Assembly (NCBI GenBank): GCA_008704415.1 | Contig: VXIS01000002.1 | Coordinates: 361,054-425,053, forward strand | Reading direction: 5' to 3' | Source of the DNA: Sphaerosporella brunnea | Taxonomy: Eukaryota > Ascomycota > Pezizomycetes > Pezizales > Pyronemataceae | Length of the DNA: 64,000 nucleotides | In this document: positions 1 through 11,307 of the stretch, piece after piece | Layout of the letters: each line of letters opens with the position of its first letter | How positions within the stretch are numbered: the first letter of the stretch is position 1 | Made by a program: the position numbers and the translations under genes | Notes under the pieces: generated by a model | Database searches by the model: none | Told to the model about the DNA's origin: nothing | What the model saw: the letters and a program-made list of their open reading frames with translations, nothing else

Positions 1-75
1 TATCCTGTCCATCGTCTTATTATCATGATATCATCTCGGGCGTCAACTGTAGCCACATACCAAAGTGAAAAGGGA
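1..75 (+). repeat. Partial copy of a dispersed repeat
   Basis: The first bases contain a TATCCTGTCC, then ATATCATCTC, then GCGTCAACTG series. The same series recurs near 33070-33125 (+), 34620-34690 (-), 24290-24390 (-, weaker) and 56030-56090 (+, weaker). The window edge cuts the copy, so its full extent is unknown. Confidence 0.6.
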
Positions 76-1600
76 AAAACAAACAGAATGCCCGCTGTGA
101 CCATCCGGACGGCCGTAGAAACCGTGGAATCGCAGAAGGGCGGCTTCCTACGGAACAACCCAGCGACTGGTCTCCACCACAGATATTTCCACCCAAGTCC
201 CCGCAACAAAGCCCGAATTTGTAGAGTCCAGATCATGCGTTCCTGAGGTAGTGAAGCTTTAGTTCATGTCCCGGAGACATGAAATTCCTTCCAAGGGCCC
301 TATAACCAATAGTCTTCTAATTCTACCCAGGACCCATTTCGTAGAGTAGTAGGAATACTGTGTGGTTCAAAACGGATGGCGGTAATCAGACAGTTAATCA
401 GCGGAGAGGTTGAGGGTGACATTGTTGTTTCGTGGACTTTTGCCCCTCTAGCACCAAGAATCCTCTGGTCATCTGGTTCCGGTAAAGAACCCAGCAAACG
501 CAGTCGTCGTCGGTGGCACTGGAATTAACGTCGTTCCACTCCGTCAATCCGGCCTGCCGAAGATGCCTCTTGTCGCACCGACAGAACCAACCTCGGTCGG
601 AGCCAACTTGACCTTGTGGTACACCGCAAAAGAAAGGCTGTCTTTCCCGTCCCGCCTAGGCAATCCCCGGCGTCTCCAAAACCTAGTCTTTTGTTTATCG
701 TGTAACGGTACCACGCGTAGCGGCGCCTAGGTGCTTAGAGGCCATGCGCGCGATGCGGCGGGGCCGAGGGTACGAGGGGACAGGGCGGTCGGGTGCCGAG
801 GGCACTACGGGACAGGATACCAAGGCACCGAGATACCGAAGTGGGCCGTAGATGCCATAGACGCCTGTTCGGGCTGCACACCACCTTCGGCAGCCCAGCA
901 ACCTTATCGGGGATCCAGGCCAGTGGGAGAGGCGGCCAACGGTTGTAGATGCGGAAGAGGAGCAGGGGCCGTCGGGTAAGAGAGAAGCAGATGCGCAGCA
1001 GCGAGAGAGGGGGCCGGCTAGAGAAAAATAGATAGGAAAAAATAGAGAAAGCAGCAGGAAAGGCTGAGGAATAGGAGAGGCGCCGGCCATAGCAGGAATG
1101 GTTACGCGTAGAGGAGTTGGAGAGTGTGCCGGGTTGAGGAGGGAGGAGTGGCGGGTCGGGTTGAGAGGTGGGAGAGGGTGCCGGTCACAGTAAAAGGAAG
1201 AGTTAGAGAGCGTGCGAGTAGAGGCGGAGCGGGTAGCGAGCAGAGAAGGTAGAAGGGCAGGACGGGCTTTGATTTGTGTTGGAAAGGAGTGAACCCTGCA
1301 GGTTCTGTCGGTTGCTGCTTAGGTAAGATCATGCAAGATCACCCGAAACATAAAGTAAGTAACCGTCCATAATGCCTGGGGTGAGGAAAGGGCGGGGAAA
1401 GTACCAGACGACGCTCACAAGCATACGCAGTGACGATCCGAGGGCCCTGGGCAAGGAGATAGCCGCTCAAAGTAGGCAAAGGTTGGAGCCGCGGTCAGGA
1501 TGGGGTTTAACCGTCTGAGACTTTCCCTTGTACGAAGAGAAGAGAAGGAGATCACCCTTGCGCACCGAAAGGCAGAGCCGCTTCTGGAGCAGTGCAGAAG
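76..1600. other. No gene recognised
   Basis: Only short, compositionally biased open frames occur here. I see no domain, no intron-linked coding and no clear repeat boundary. Confidence 0.5.
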
Positions 1601-1604
1601 GAAG

Positions 1605-1900
1605 GCTGGGAGGGAGGTAAGAGCAGGAGGCGCTAAAGCGAGGGAAGGGTAAATACTGCGGCGAATCAGCTAGCTTCTCAGCAATAGGGAGCATATAGAC
1701 TTACGTCGTTGTCGTTGATTTTGTGGGGAGAAGCGATGGGGATCTCTGGGGAGGAGCGGCGAGGGTGGAGGTGCTAAAGCGGGAGAATAAAGGGAAGGAT
1801 AAATTCCACGGTGAATCAGCTAGCTTCTTAGCAATAGGGCGTATAGAACTTCCCTCGTTGTCTTTGGTTTTATGGGGAGGAGCGGTGAGGGTGGTATTCG
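1605..1900 (+). repeat. Two diverged tandem copies, about 140 bp each
   Basis: The string GAATCAGCTAGCTTCT followed by AGCAATAGGG occurs near 1661 and again near 1813. Similar flanks (GGCGCTAAAGCG / GGTGCTAAAGCG before, a GTTTTATGGGGAGGAGCG-like end after) give a diverged direct duplication. Confidence 0.7.
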
Positions 1901-2034
1901 GGAGACCTCATGAGACAGCTGCTTCGGCTGTCGTATTGGCAGGGAGATCTGAGCTCAGGACTTGCGATATGCCATGGCCGCCCACCACCAAACTCGTCAC
2001 CTCGATCTCATGAGACTGCTTCGTAGATTAGGCA

Positions 2035-2770
2035 AGACATCAGAGTTCGAAGGGGAACATACCCAATTCCAATTAAATTGTCGCCCTTTGTTCAACAAAA
2101 AAACCTGGCCCCAACGCCTTCAAAGTTTCCTAGAAACGGCGGTATTTTCATAGTACTGGTTCTGGAAACGTAGCTGACTGCCAGTAAGTCAGATTACTGT
2201 ACTAATCCAGATATAAGGCGGCCGCATTCTTTAAATATCAGAGAAGGTTTAGGGTTTTTGAGCGTGATGTCGCTTACTAGTCTACCAATAACACCGACCT
2301 CCACCAGGAGCAAAATGCTGCTTCCGAGTTGTCGCATTCGCAGTCTGTACCCCCAGTATCCGACTCTAGGGTGAAGGGTGGGGTAATTGGCGTTTCTGGA
2401 CCGGAGATTCTCCACGGGAAGAGAGCGAAAGTGAAAGTGAACGCGGTAGCTAGCTTGCAACAGTATCAGAGGATGCGCTTCAGGAGCCGGCGGATGATGA
2501 AGAAGATGCTTGCATGGATGAATAGGGCGTCTGTACACACATATCCGACGCTTGTTGTTTATTCTCGCATCATTCGTCAGCCCGCCTTATGTCCGGGTTT
2601 TGGGTGTTCTACTTCACAGATTATTATTAGGCAAGGTGTCAAAATTCGAAGGGCAACGTACCCGATTCCAATTACTTAATGTTGTGGCATCGGCCCTGCT
2701 GCCTTAGAAACAGCGGTATTTTCATGGTAGGTGCTGGTTCCAGGACCGTGGATAGCTGCTGATAGGTCAG
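2035..2770 (+). repeat. Direct repeat pair (about 2035-2165 and 2630-2770)
   Basis: Both ends carry GGCAAG, TTCGAAGGG, TACCC then ATTCCAATTA, and later CTTAGAAAC/CCTAGAAAC followed by GGCGGTATTTTCAT or AGCGGTATTTTCAT. The spacing is about 600 bp. The pair brackets the dispersed repeat at 2290-2560 and could mark the ends of an old element. Confidence 0.6.
2290..2560 (+). repeat. Dispersed repeat, second copy near 40340-40560
   Basis: A GAGAGCGAAAGTGAAAGTGA segment, a CAGTATCAGAGGATGCG segment, a GGCGGATGATG segment and a CATATCCGACGCTTGTTGTTTATTC-like end reappear in the same order and orientation near 40425-40555. The copies are diverged, and no coding function is evident. Confidence 0.6.
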
Positions 2771-3165
2771 ACTATGACTTTTCTTACTGAGTGGCACCAC
2801 CGGCGCGTGTATCTCCTCCTTCTATGGTAGCTATGACACCGGATCCAACACCGGAGGGAACCCGGAGGGGAATGTAAGTTGTTTGTAGGCTGTATCGGCG
2901 GTTCAATTACTGATCCGTGTTACCACAATTGTATGAACGATGAAATGGGTTGGAACATTACCGGTGGTGAGACTTCTTGACAAAGATGGATGGTGCCCGA
3001 AGAACAGCTGCCTGGGTAGTTCATTGTCCTCGTGGCCAGATCAGATCGATATTCTGCACATGCGAGGCGGTGCCGGTTAAGGTGATACTATGTATGGACC
3101 GGGTATACTCGACAGTCGTAGCTTGGTGATCCGTGGATCCCGTAGGGTCTTTGGTATCCAGTAGA

Positions 3166-3545
3166 AATAGTTGTAGTGTTGGGCTTGAATCACAGTCTGT
3201 AAATTCGTTTAATAACCACGTCGAAGGAAAAGAAGGCCATAGGTTTTAGATTCCGTAGGTTTCTGAATGACAATTGGTAAACCTTGAAACGCAATATTCT
3301 GGTAGGGTGCTGTAATCGTTTAGCGAAAGCCATCCGACTTGAGTTGTGCCCAACTGTACCAGTCAAGGCCAAATTGTGATCCCCAGGTTGGCTTCTTCGG
3401 TGGTGTCCCGGCAGTACTCCTAAAAATTGCTTTATGTTTTCGAAAGGGTCTCTGTTATCCAGTAAAGCCAGCTGTCCCAGTCAAGGCCAAATAGCAATCA
3501 CCCGGTCAGCTTCATCAGCAATGGCTCGGTAGTGCACTTGGGAAT
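3166..3545 (+). repeat. Tandem repeat, ~118-bp period
   Basis: CCAGTCAAGGCCAAAT, followed by a diverged stretch ending in CGGCAGTAC or CGGTAGTGC, appears near 3359 and 3477. TATCCAGTA precedes each copy. Function unknown. Confidence 0.6.
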
Positions 3546-4379
3546 TGGACCATACATTCTTTTCATACCATCTAGTACCGTATCACGTCTTCAAACGTAT
3601 TTTTTTTTCTCTCGATGGCTTTTTGAGCCTATCTTCCCAAGGCCGTGTTGAAAATTTTGCAACATTTTCTTGAAGTGAGCAACTGTGCAAAAAAGAAAGC
3701 GGCGGCAGGATTGAGCCCCCCAGATAGACGTACCTATAAGTGCAGACCATACAAGTAAGCACTTGATGCAATGATCCAGAGCGGGCAAAACAGCACCGGC
3801 TCAGCAAAGTCAATGTTTCGGAGCCACAAACTCACCTTCGAAGTTAAGTCCGAGCGATCGTGAGCTTTTTTTAAACACCCGTCGACATCCGGGCCGGCCG
3901 TGCCCAACAGCGAGCGGCGCGGTCTCTCTCCCGCGTTCTGACACACACCGGCTTGGTGATCGACAACTGCAGCTGTGCTTTATTCGGTAGCCGAACACAT
4001 CCGCGCGTGCTCTCGGAAGTAGGTAAGCAGACCGTCAATGGAGAGAGAGAGAGAATACAGAGTCAAAGAATTGTATTGAGCAGACGAGGGTGAGGTGGGG
4101 TGATCAGGGTGATCCTTCCAGAAAGGAAGAGGAAAGAAAGAAGCAACGTGCCACAACATAGAGTACCTCTAGCCACACAACCCTAACCTCATCCTCCCTG
4201 CAAACCTATGTCGATCAAAGAGGGGCCTGTTGAGAAGCAAACATGTCTTCGTATGTATAATACGAGACTGTGAAGAGCCTATCGCCCATACTTTGTGCTT
4301 GTGCATCACAAATGTTATAGGAACGAAAGCAGGAGCAATAATTGGTAAGTAACCCGGGCTCCCAGAAGACAGAGTAGAG
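3546..4379. other. No gene recognised
   Basis: A short GAGA run lies near 4040. No reading frame shows a domain or convincing codon pattern. Confidence 0.45.
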
Positions 4380-4560
4380 GAATCATATGCCATAATGGGA
4401 GGGTGTATAAATGCGGGCCTGGCCTGCCAAAAGCGCTCTCTCCTTTCTCTCCTCTTCGATGGTTGACACTGCCCGGCCAGTCTCACTCCAGAGTCGGACG
4501 CCGCTGAAGAGGATGGTTGGGATACTATCAACATTGCCGAATGTTCTGATGAGGACGTTC
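4380..4560 (-). repeat. Inverted copy of the TATA-bearing repeat at 23.6-24.8 kb
   Basis: Read on the minus strand this segment runs CAGAACATTCGGCAATGTTG, then CCGACTCTGGAGTGAGACTGG, then GAGAGCGCTTTTGGCAGG, then ATTTATACACCCTCCC. That order matches the copy at about 24000-24140, and its second half matches 23580-23650 and 24665-24750. The conserved ATTTATACACC looks like a TATA box, so these could be LTR or promoter fragments (inference). Confidence 0.65.
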
Positions 4561-4639
4561 ATTAGCACGCTCTAGGCATTCTGCTAACCCAAAGCTCGTC
4601 TAATTCTGTCTAGTTCTCGGGGCCCTCCCGGTTTAGCAA

Positions 4640-5598
4640 CCCGCATCGAGTCGGTCATGCCCGACCATAGGCACATCGTCAGTTTCGAATTCAATCATGT
4701 AGCAGTGCTGCCCGGGAGAGTTGATCGTAATGTGGTGGCTATCTACGTAACAGGTGACAATCTCGACGACCCACACCATTCCAGCACCTCCTTGTCCCCC
4801 CGTTCTTTACATACCGTATCGATCATTAACCATTTTCCCTCAGGTCCTATCTCCCGAAATACTAGCTTTGTCCGCAGGTATGCCCCACGCATGCAAACAT
4901 CTTTCCAAACAGCGTGAGATCATCTGGACGTTTTGCTCATGCTCATATGATGCGGAAGCGGATGTATGCAGCGCCAGGCGGGGTTGGTAGCCGACGTCCG
5001 TTCGCTCCGTCCGAGAAAACTGTCATCCACAATCCCGAGCACGTGACGCCGAGGTACTCTATTCCCGGCTGGTACCCCCCTTCCAGCAAACAAAAAACTC
5101 CTCCACATCCGCGTGCGACAATTAACCTCAACGTCAACAGCCACGCACGCACCCGGCGGGACCTCGCCTATGCAGAGTAATATAGATTGCGCACTTCCTC
5201 GTGGTAATTGTCTCGGCAAAATTGCGCCCGTTTCGAAAAAGATACCCCTGCCCCCGCGGGCGCCCCGGGCCGGCACGGAGCGTCGTCGGAGATTGGTTTT
5301 GTCGTACCTAGATCCCTGCCGCCTGCAGCACATCCTAATCCCGGAACAAAACAAACCAAGAAAAAAAGGGGGCGGGGGGCGTGCATGCTTGGAAACGGCA
5401 GCCACCCGAAACAAAAAAAAAACAAAAACACAAAACAAAAAACACGGAGCCGTTTTGGCAAGAGGTTTGTACATCTATCGCGTGAATTGCATTGCATGTC
5501 TGTATTTTGTGCGCAGTCTCAAAACTAAATAAATTTATATATCAATTGTTTGTCGAAGCCAACTTCCAAAAAAAACAAAAAAAAACAAAAAAAACAGT
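4640..5598. other. No gene recognised
   Basis: Overlapping frames on both strands near 4900-5530 are all without recognisable domains. A-rich runs (AAAAAACAAA) end the stretch just before the TIR element at 5599. Confidence 0.45.
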
Positions 5599-6725
5599 AT
5601 TAACTCACTTAAGAGACACCCCTCTAAAAATAGTAAGCACCGGCCCAGGCTAGAGATGGGTAACTAGCGTTTTACAGGAAGGTAATGTCACGTAACATAA
5701 CGTAAAGTTGTACCGTGGTTGACTTTGCAGAATTGTGATGGACAGGCCACGGGCATGGCGAAAAGAAGGTTGCACGGCGAAGAGCAGATCAAGTTTCCGT
5801 AGGGTCCACTAAGCATATGCTTGAGCATTGTAATTTTGTCCACATATATCTTGAGCCTTGTGGAAAAACGTTAACTTTAAAAGAAAAACGACTTGTGTGA
5901 GTGGGGCAAGCATCAAGCAAACAATATTTGCGGATGGTGTGGCACGTGTTACGCCACTGCTAATTTTCCGCGGAAACGAAACCAACCACAAAACAGCACG
6001 ATTCAAGGCGAAAACGCGGTATGATCCTCGCGTGGTGGTTAAAATTCAATGCAAAGGCTTATGCAAACACGGAAGTTCCACTACCTACTTAAACAGAAAA
6101 AGTTTCTACTGTTCAGAGATCATCTTGTTTTGGCTGCAGGAAATGAAATGCTCCTGCCGGTCCTTGGGTCGACTCGCTTGGCTCGACGTCATCGGCTGGC
6201 ACCCTGAGAGCGCGGTAGAGGCCGCAGCCTGAGAGGCTCGAGGATCACGTCAGGTATTTGGTGGGTCCTCCAAACAGCCGGAATCCATCCCGATCACAGC
6301 AGGCGACTTGGCACTCTTACAGTGGTTTGACAATCGTGCTCAACCGGCGGAGGATCAGGAAGCCTTTTCTGGTAAAGCAGCAGCCTGCATGCAACCTGAA
6401 CGACAGAAATCACAGATGACGAACCGAACTCGCATTTGAAAAGGCTCGGCGAACTTGGCAGCTGACGAGCCCCTGCGAGCAGAAGAAGAAGTGTGAGGCT
6501 TGCAGAGAAAGCGGCGCGCACGCGTCACGAAGTGCTCTTAGTGAGGCTGAGAGGATGAGGATGAGGATGTGGATGGTGGTGAGTTTCGCTGGCAAGGAGG
6601 AGTTCTAGATTGGAGACCCGGCTGGGGAATACAGTTCTATCCTGCACTAAACCTAAAGGCGCTAATATACGTCTTGGCGCGCGCGCACGCTTACTATTTT
6701 TAGAGGGGTGCCTCCTCAGTTAATG
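5599..6725. mobile_element. TIR DNA transposon remnant with pogo/Tigger-type DDE fragment
   Basis: The left end (5599-5638) and the reverse complement of the right end (6689-6725) share ATTAACT, then GAG, then CACCCCTCTAAAAATAGTA. That gives imperfect inverted repeats of about 40 bp with a perfect core of about 23 bp. The element is about 1.13 kb and encloses a DDE transposase fragment on the plus strand. No intact transposase remains, so it is non-autonomous or internally decayed. I could not settle the target-site duplication; TTAA-like bases lie inside the repeats. Confidence 0.75.
5858..6130 (+). pseudogene. DDE_1-type (pogo/Tigger/jerky) transposase fragment
   Basis: The frame reads ...QTIFADGVARVTPLLIFRGN... 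and then TRYDPRVVVKIQ. This resembles the DDE_1 superfamily endonuclease core of fungal pogo/Tigger elements, where a TxFADG...PLLIFRG segment is followed by YDxRVxVxxQ. Only this core piece is in frame. The upstream helix-turn-helix and downstream catalytic acids are missing or frameshifted, and the frame ends at 6232 in unrelated residues. It sits between the inverted repeats at 5599 and 6725, which supports a transposon origin. Family assignment is from memory of the motif, without a search. Confidence 0.65.
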
Positions 6726-6967
6726 TGGTACATATACCTGCCTTTCTTGACAATGTTCGCTCAGAACATCTGCATGAAAAAGCCAAAAGCCAAAAGCCAA
6801 AAAAAAAAAAAAAAAAAAAGAAAATCAAGAAAAAAAGTTCCCATTGAACCGAGCCCACGGGTATCACATTTCCACTAAAAAAAAAGTATACAAGAAAAGG
6901 ATCGCCTTTTTCCCAGAGAAATCGCCTCAACTCCCTCTAATGCTTCCCAACTCCTCGTTCAAACACT

Positions 6968-8098
6968 CTATACGCGGTGCTTGCGGGCGTGGTGCTGGGC
7001 GACCTCACGCTTGCTGGTAACCGCCATCTGTCCCTTCTTGCAGTCGAAAGCGCCAGTCCAGGGGCAGTTGGTACCGGAGGAGTAGGCAAAGCAGTTGACC
7101 TGGCCCTCCGTCTTGTACCAGCAGGGAGGGCAGTCCTTGCCCTTGCAAGCCTGATCCTTCATCCCTCCACGGTAGCAGGTCTGCGAGCAGATCTCGTTCT
7201 GGGCCTTGGAATCAGTTGCCTTGGCGTTGTAGGAGGGGTTGTTGACAAGGATGTCAGGGTTGGCCTTCTCTGTGAAAGCGTTAGCAGTGGTTACAGGAAT
7301 GGCGGGTATATATACAAACCAGTGTAGGTGGAGTCGGTGATCATCAAGTCAAAGCAGGTACCCCAGGCGTTGTCCCAGCTGTCGTCATAGACGTTGGCGT
7401 CTCTGTGCTTACCATTCAACAGCGAAGCCTTCCACGCCCAACTCCAAACCATCATGTGGCGGCCGTTCTGGATCTTCTCGGGAACCTGGAACGTGAAGTA
7501 GTTTGCCTTCTCATTCATGTGCCGGCCGTTGTCAGTGAGTTCGGTGATGGTGTCGGCAGAGAAGTTGGCCTGGGCACCGGGGATCCAGTACGCCTCGTTC
7601 AGTTGGTTGAGCTTGGTGATCTCAGTCTCAGGCTTTCCAGCCCAGAAGATGCGGACCAAGCCGGGGTCGCGGTGGTTGGGCGAGCCGATGTCCCAGCGGG
7701 TGTGTCCGTTACCCCAAAACCGCATGAGAAGCTTGTCGCCAGGCTTAGCGGTGGCCATGGGAGCGCCGGGGGCAGTCTGACCGGGAACGCGCTGACCCTC
7801 GCGGCAAGCGAACTCGGTGTTGAAGCCATAGGAGTAGTAGGACGACTCGGCAATCCAGTCTCCGTTGTGGACCTTGTTGCGAGGGTATCCCTTGCATTTC
7901 TGAACGCTGCGAGCTTGTTAGCTTTTGTGCGCGACGCGACGACGACGATGATTTTTTTACGGAGATGTCAACATACACATTTTCGGAGGGGTGCGCCTTG
8001 TATTCTGCCTTGTTGGGAACAACAGTGTCAACACACTCCAACCAGGAGTGGGCGGCGGCGGAACCAGCAAGAACGGCCAGGACGGAAAGGAGCTTCAT
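6968..8098 (-). CDS. Secreted His-brace copper protein, LPMO-like
   Basis: Three exons: 8098-7977, 7906-7320 and 7269-6968. They are joined across a 70-nt intron (GTATGT...GCTAAC...GCAG) and a 50-nt intron (GTTTGT...GCTAAC...CACAG), giving 336 aa. A 16-residue signal peptide (MKLLSVLAVLAGSAAA) ends exactly before His17, the N-terminal His expected of a lytic polysaccharide monooxygenase copper brace. A second His lies at about residue 109 (GNGHTRWDIG), and a WxxAWGTCFDL segment resembles the conserved end of the LPMO core. The C-terminal ~100 residues are Cys-rich and end in a basic His/Lys tail. Role (inferred): oxidative attack on polysaccharide or extracellular copper handling. The exact AA or LPMO-like family cannot be fixed by eye. 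CAT-strand ATG at 8098 is chosen because it gives the signal peptide. Confidence 0.85.
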
Positions 8099-9940
8099 CG
8101 TTTCGGTATGTATTAAACGGTTGTGTTGTCGGAGGGGTAGTTGTGGTGTAGGTGATTGGACCGCCTGGTGAAGGGGGGGCGGGGGGTTTGTGTTGGTTTC
8201 GCGACTTTTAAAAGAGAGTAAATCTGAACTATTCAAAGCTCGTGGGGGGAAAATTGAAAGAGTGGCTTTCCAAGGCTTTGGTGGGTTGAGAGTGATAGAG
8301 AAAAAGGGTTCGAATTGGGATGGGAGCGGGCGGTTATGTATGCGAGCGTTGAACCCCCGTTCATCCTCCCCCTTCCGGGAACAACTTCCTTCACTTCTAC
8401 GAGTAGACTAAACCCTCCCACTATTCTGAGCCACTGATTGATTCACACAGCGTCACTAGAGGGACCATGGGGATTTGGAGGGTGGGAGGGGGGGGGGGCT
8501 GATACCTGGGAAATCACCGATGAGGAAGGGACACCACCACGACTTCCTTGACTTCCGTGGCTGTCTCGACACATCCCCTTGGCAATATGCAGCGGCATGT
8601 AGGGTATGTCGTGAGAAGTGGTAGCAAATTTCTCCCCTGGAACGCCTTACAATAGAAGGAGAAGCCAGAAGCACAAGGGCAGCGGTACGTGCAAAGGGCA
8701 GCGGTACGTGCACACGCCAACGTTTCAGACGTGCAACGAACATCGAGAACGAAAGCTTCTGCGTGTGTGCCCCGCCACGCTTACTGGTGCCCTGAGCTTT
8801 CGACATGGGAGAAAGCAACCAAATTGGCGCTGCTGCCTTTCGTTTCATGCGGCGGTCTCTTTTGTGGCCGACGGGCGGTGGGAGCGGTGGTGGAGATGAG
8901 AAGATGGTGCCATCTGCAGAGCAGGTACCGATTTTGATTTATGCGGGAACGAGAACGGATCGAAGCACCATCACACGCGCGCAAAAGAAAAAAGAAAGAG
9001 AAAAAGAAAGGAGAAAGAGGAAAAAGAAAAAAGAAAACGGCAGGAAAAAAGAAAAAGGAAAAAAGAAAAAAGGTGGCGATTCGTTTCAACGCTTCCGAGA
9101 TCGCATTTCTGCGGGAAGCATCTGCACTTCCGCAGCCACAAAAAAGGGGGGATGTGCATGTTGGGAGCGATAGCTCGGCCGTACAGTCAGCAACCCACGT
9201 CACCACACCCTTTTCTTCGCGACCTTGCGGGAAGCGATGCACTGGCGAAGAGGAATCCAGTGGCGAAGAGAATCCACGGGCGAAGAGAAATCCACGACTC
9301 GCATGCGAGTTCGGCTGCGGATGGGGGGCCAGTGCTTGGTCTGGCCCCCTCGTCTCTAACGGAGTGCGGTTACCATTCGCGACGGTCGGGGTCTGTGGGA
9401 AAGGCGCAAGGCTGCAATACATGCATACATGCATACATTCTTGGCGGCAGAAGGCACGGTGCTCGAAAAGTGGTGCTGGATCCGTCCGCTCCTGGAGCGA
9501 AATCGAATGGCCACCCCGCACAACCATGTCCGCCACAGGCACCATGCACAATATGCAGCCGCCATATGCATGCGGGTCGTGACTGGCAATCTTCCCTATC
9601 TTCAAGGACACCCGAGAAACGGCCCGACGTCAAGACAGCGGCCACGTGTACGACAGCGACGCTGCTTAGCGGGCTGCTTAGCGGATGCTTCGCATTGGCG
9701 GAGACCTTGGGTTGGCCGCCGGAATTCACTGCGTTGCGGCCTTGGCGTGCGGGGTCCATACAGCGCGCGACCGGCAAGCGATGCTGGGTACGATGCGCAC
9801 GGTGCATGCGCCCTCAACCGTGCATCGAGGACGCCGCTGCTGAGCCAACAGCTATCCGTGGCGCATCGATCGTCTCGAGGTTTCGCTGTGATTCCTCGGA
9901 ATACTCCCGAGCGTTGGGACAGGGGGTAGTGACTACACCA
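8099..9940. other. Upstream region of the LPMO-like gene and non-coding sequence
   Basis: The first few hundred bases are the probable promoter of the minus-strand gene ending at 8098. A purine-rich AAAAGAAAAAGAA tract covers about 8980-9075. Long overlapping frames on both strands at 8780-9980 look fortuitous, with no domains and biased composition. Confidence 0.45.
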
Positions 9941-10154
9941 TATACAGTAAGGGTCCTCAAAGTTGGATTTCATTAGGAAATTCGAATCGGGGGCACAACA
10001 AGGTACTTCCATTGGCCAGGCGCTCCTGTTAGCTTCCAACTCGCTTTTTGCTTTCAACTCGAGAAAAGCGAGAGAAAGCGCGCAGGGATCATTGGCAAGA
10101 TGGGCAATGATAATCCGGAAAGAATCGTGGTGTGGTGGGCATTTTGGTAAGGCG

Positions 10155-10432
10155 TATGGTTGGGGACTTGGTCGCGGTGGGTTGCGACATTCATTTTCGC
10201 TTAGTAATACATACAAAATGACCGAGTGATAAGCGTGAATCTTCTTGTTTTGACAGCCAGGCGACAATTGTCCAAAATCGGCGACCCCACATCCTCGACA
10301 ACCAGGAAGAATCTGGAAAATCCGACTCAATCAGTCGATAGAGCGAGCGAAAACTAGGCGCCTGACAGTCTTCGAGAATGTACGGCTCCAAGACAGGGTA
10401 GGGTGCCCAAAACCCTCATGTCCCCAACCATA
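10155..10432. mobile_element. 278-bp MITE with TGGTTGGGGAC termini
   Basis: TATGGTTGGGGAC at 10155-10167 is a perfect inverted repeat of GTCCCCAACCATA at 10420-10432. The outer TA may be the target duplication. A related copy lies in opposite orientation at 21914-22210, and a truncated one starts at 20787, so this is a true family. It is nested inside the element at 9941-11139. Confidence 0.8.
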
Positions 10433-10612
10433 GTGTCGAGAGCACGAACGTGCCAACTCGGGATGCAAAAAAAAAAAACATCCGTCACTCGGTACTACCA
10501 TTCTACAAAATGCATCAACTGGGTCGCTCAAAGTTACAAAGCGAGTCGGCCTTTCTCATTGGCCACGGACATGTGCGACTGCACCTTGTCTTTTCTATTC
10601 TAATGCTAACGA

Positions 10613-10640
10613 GTAGACATCCGTGTGGTGACCACACCAC
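10613..10640. repeat. Palindromic motif shared with 44443-44463
   Basis: ACATCCGTGTGGTGACCACAC occurs here and again at 44443. GTGTGGTGACCACAC is a near-perfect palindrome (seven-base arms around a central T/A mismatch region). Flanks differ, so it may be a terminus or hairpin of a small repeat. Confidence 0.5.
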
Positions 10641-11307
10641 ACGGTGTGCAGTCATTAGTACAGCGCCACTTAATGCAAAGTCATATGTACTGAGTACATT
10701 GCAGTCAGGTTTCTGAAACACGGCGCAGTTGCTTTCATTCAGTGTCGTCGCTATAGCTCCTCCACGGAATGATAGAGATGTGCAGTCGCTTCACTCCAAA
10801 ATCCGACGATCGGAAATTTAGGCTGAGCGTCCGGAAAAGCCACCGTGAGACGCCACCGTGAGACGCCACCGTAAAACGCCACACCAACTGCATTATATAG
10901 TGAATGGCTCCGCGCCAGATCCTAGAGCTGCGTAGTCGCTCCGCAATATCGTCGCTAAAGCTCCTCCACGGCTCCGCTCCGGAATGCGCCCCGCATCACA
11001 GCTAATGACTCACTATTTTTGCGCGTTGCGCCACCGTGAAAGCCACCGTGAAAGCCACCGTGTTTTCCCGCCTCACGTGACTCTTTGCCTTTTATATATA
11101 TAGAGATGAAAAACAACCTTGAGGACCCTTACTAGTATACAAGAGACGTATTAATAAGGCGCGGGCTTGAATTGATTTTATCGTGTGTGTACGGCCGCTG
11201 TTGGCTGTTCATCAACACCGAAGACCCTGAAGATCCCCGCCGCACCGTAAAATATCCAACACCACCGCCAACAATATGATCATCGTCCCTGAGCAAGCGG
11301 ACTACTA

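Larger units (their letters stand above)
9941..11139. mobile_element. Non-autonomous TIR element, ~1.2 kb
   Basis: The left end TATACAGTAAGGGTCCTCAA (9941) and the reverse complement of the right end (11114-11139) match over about 24 bp, with one extra T in the right copy. The flanking TA and CAGTA-type start recall Fot1/pogo-class elements. The interior has no transposase frame. It contains the nested MITE at 10155-10432 and, at 10840-11070, reiterated CGCCACCGTGA units. Confidence 0.7.

Noticed and set aside
8781..10330. Minus-strand frames of 276 and 242 codons
   Set aside because: They cross a purine/pyrimidine tract and the border of the TIR element at 9941. Composition is biased, no domains, and opposite frames are equally open.
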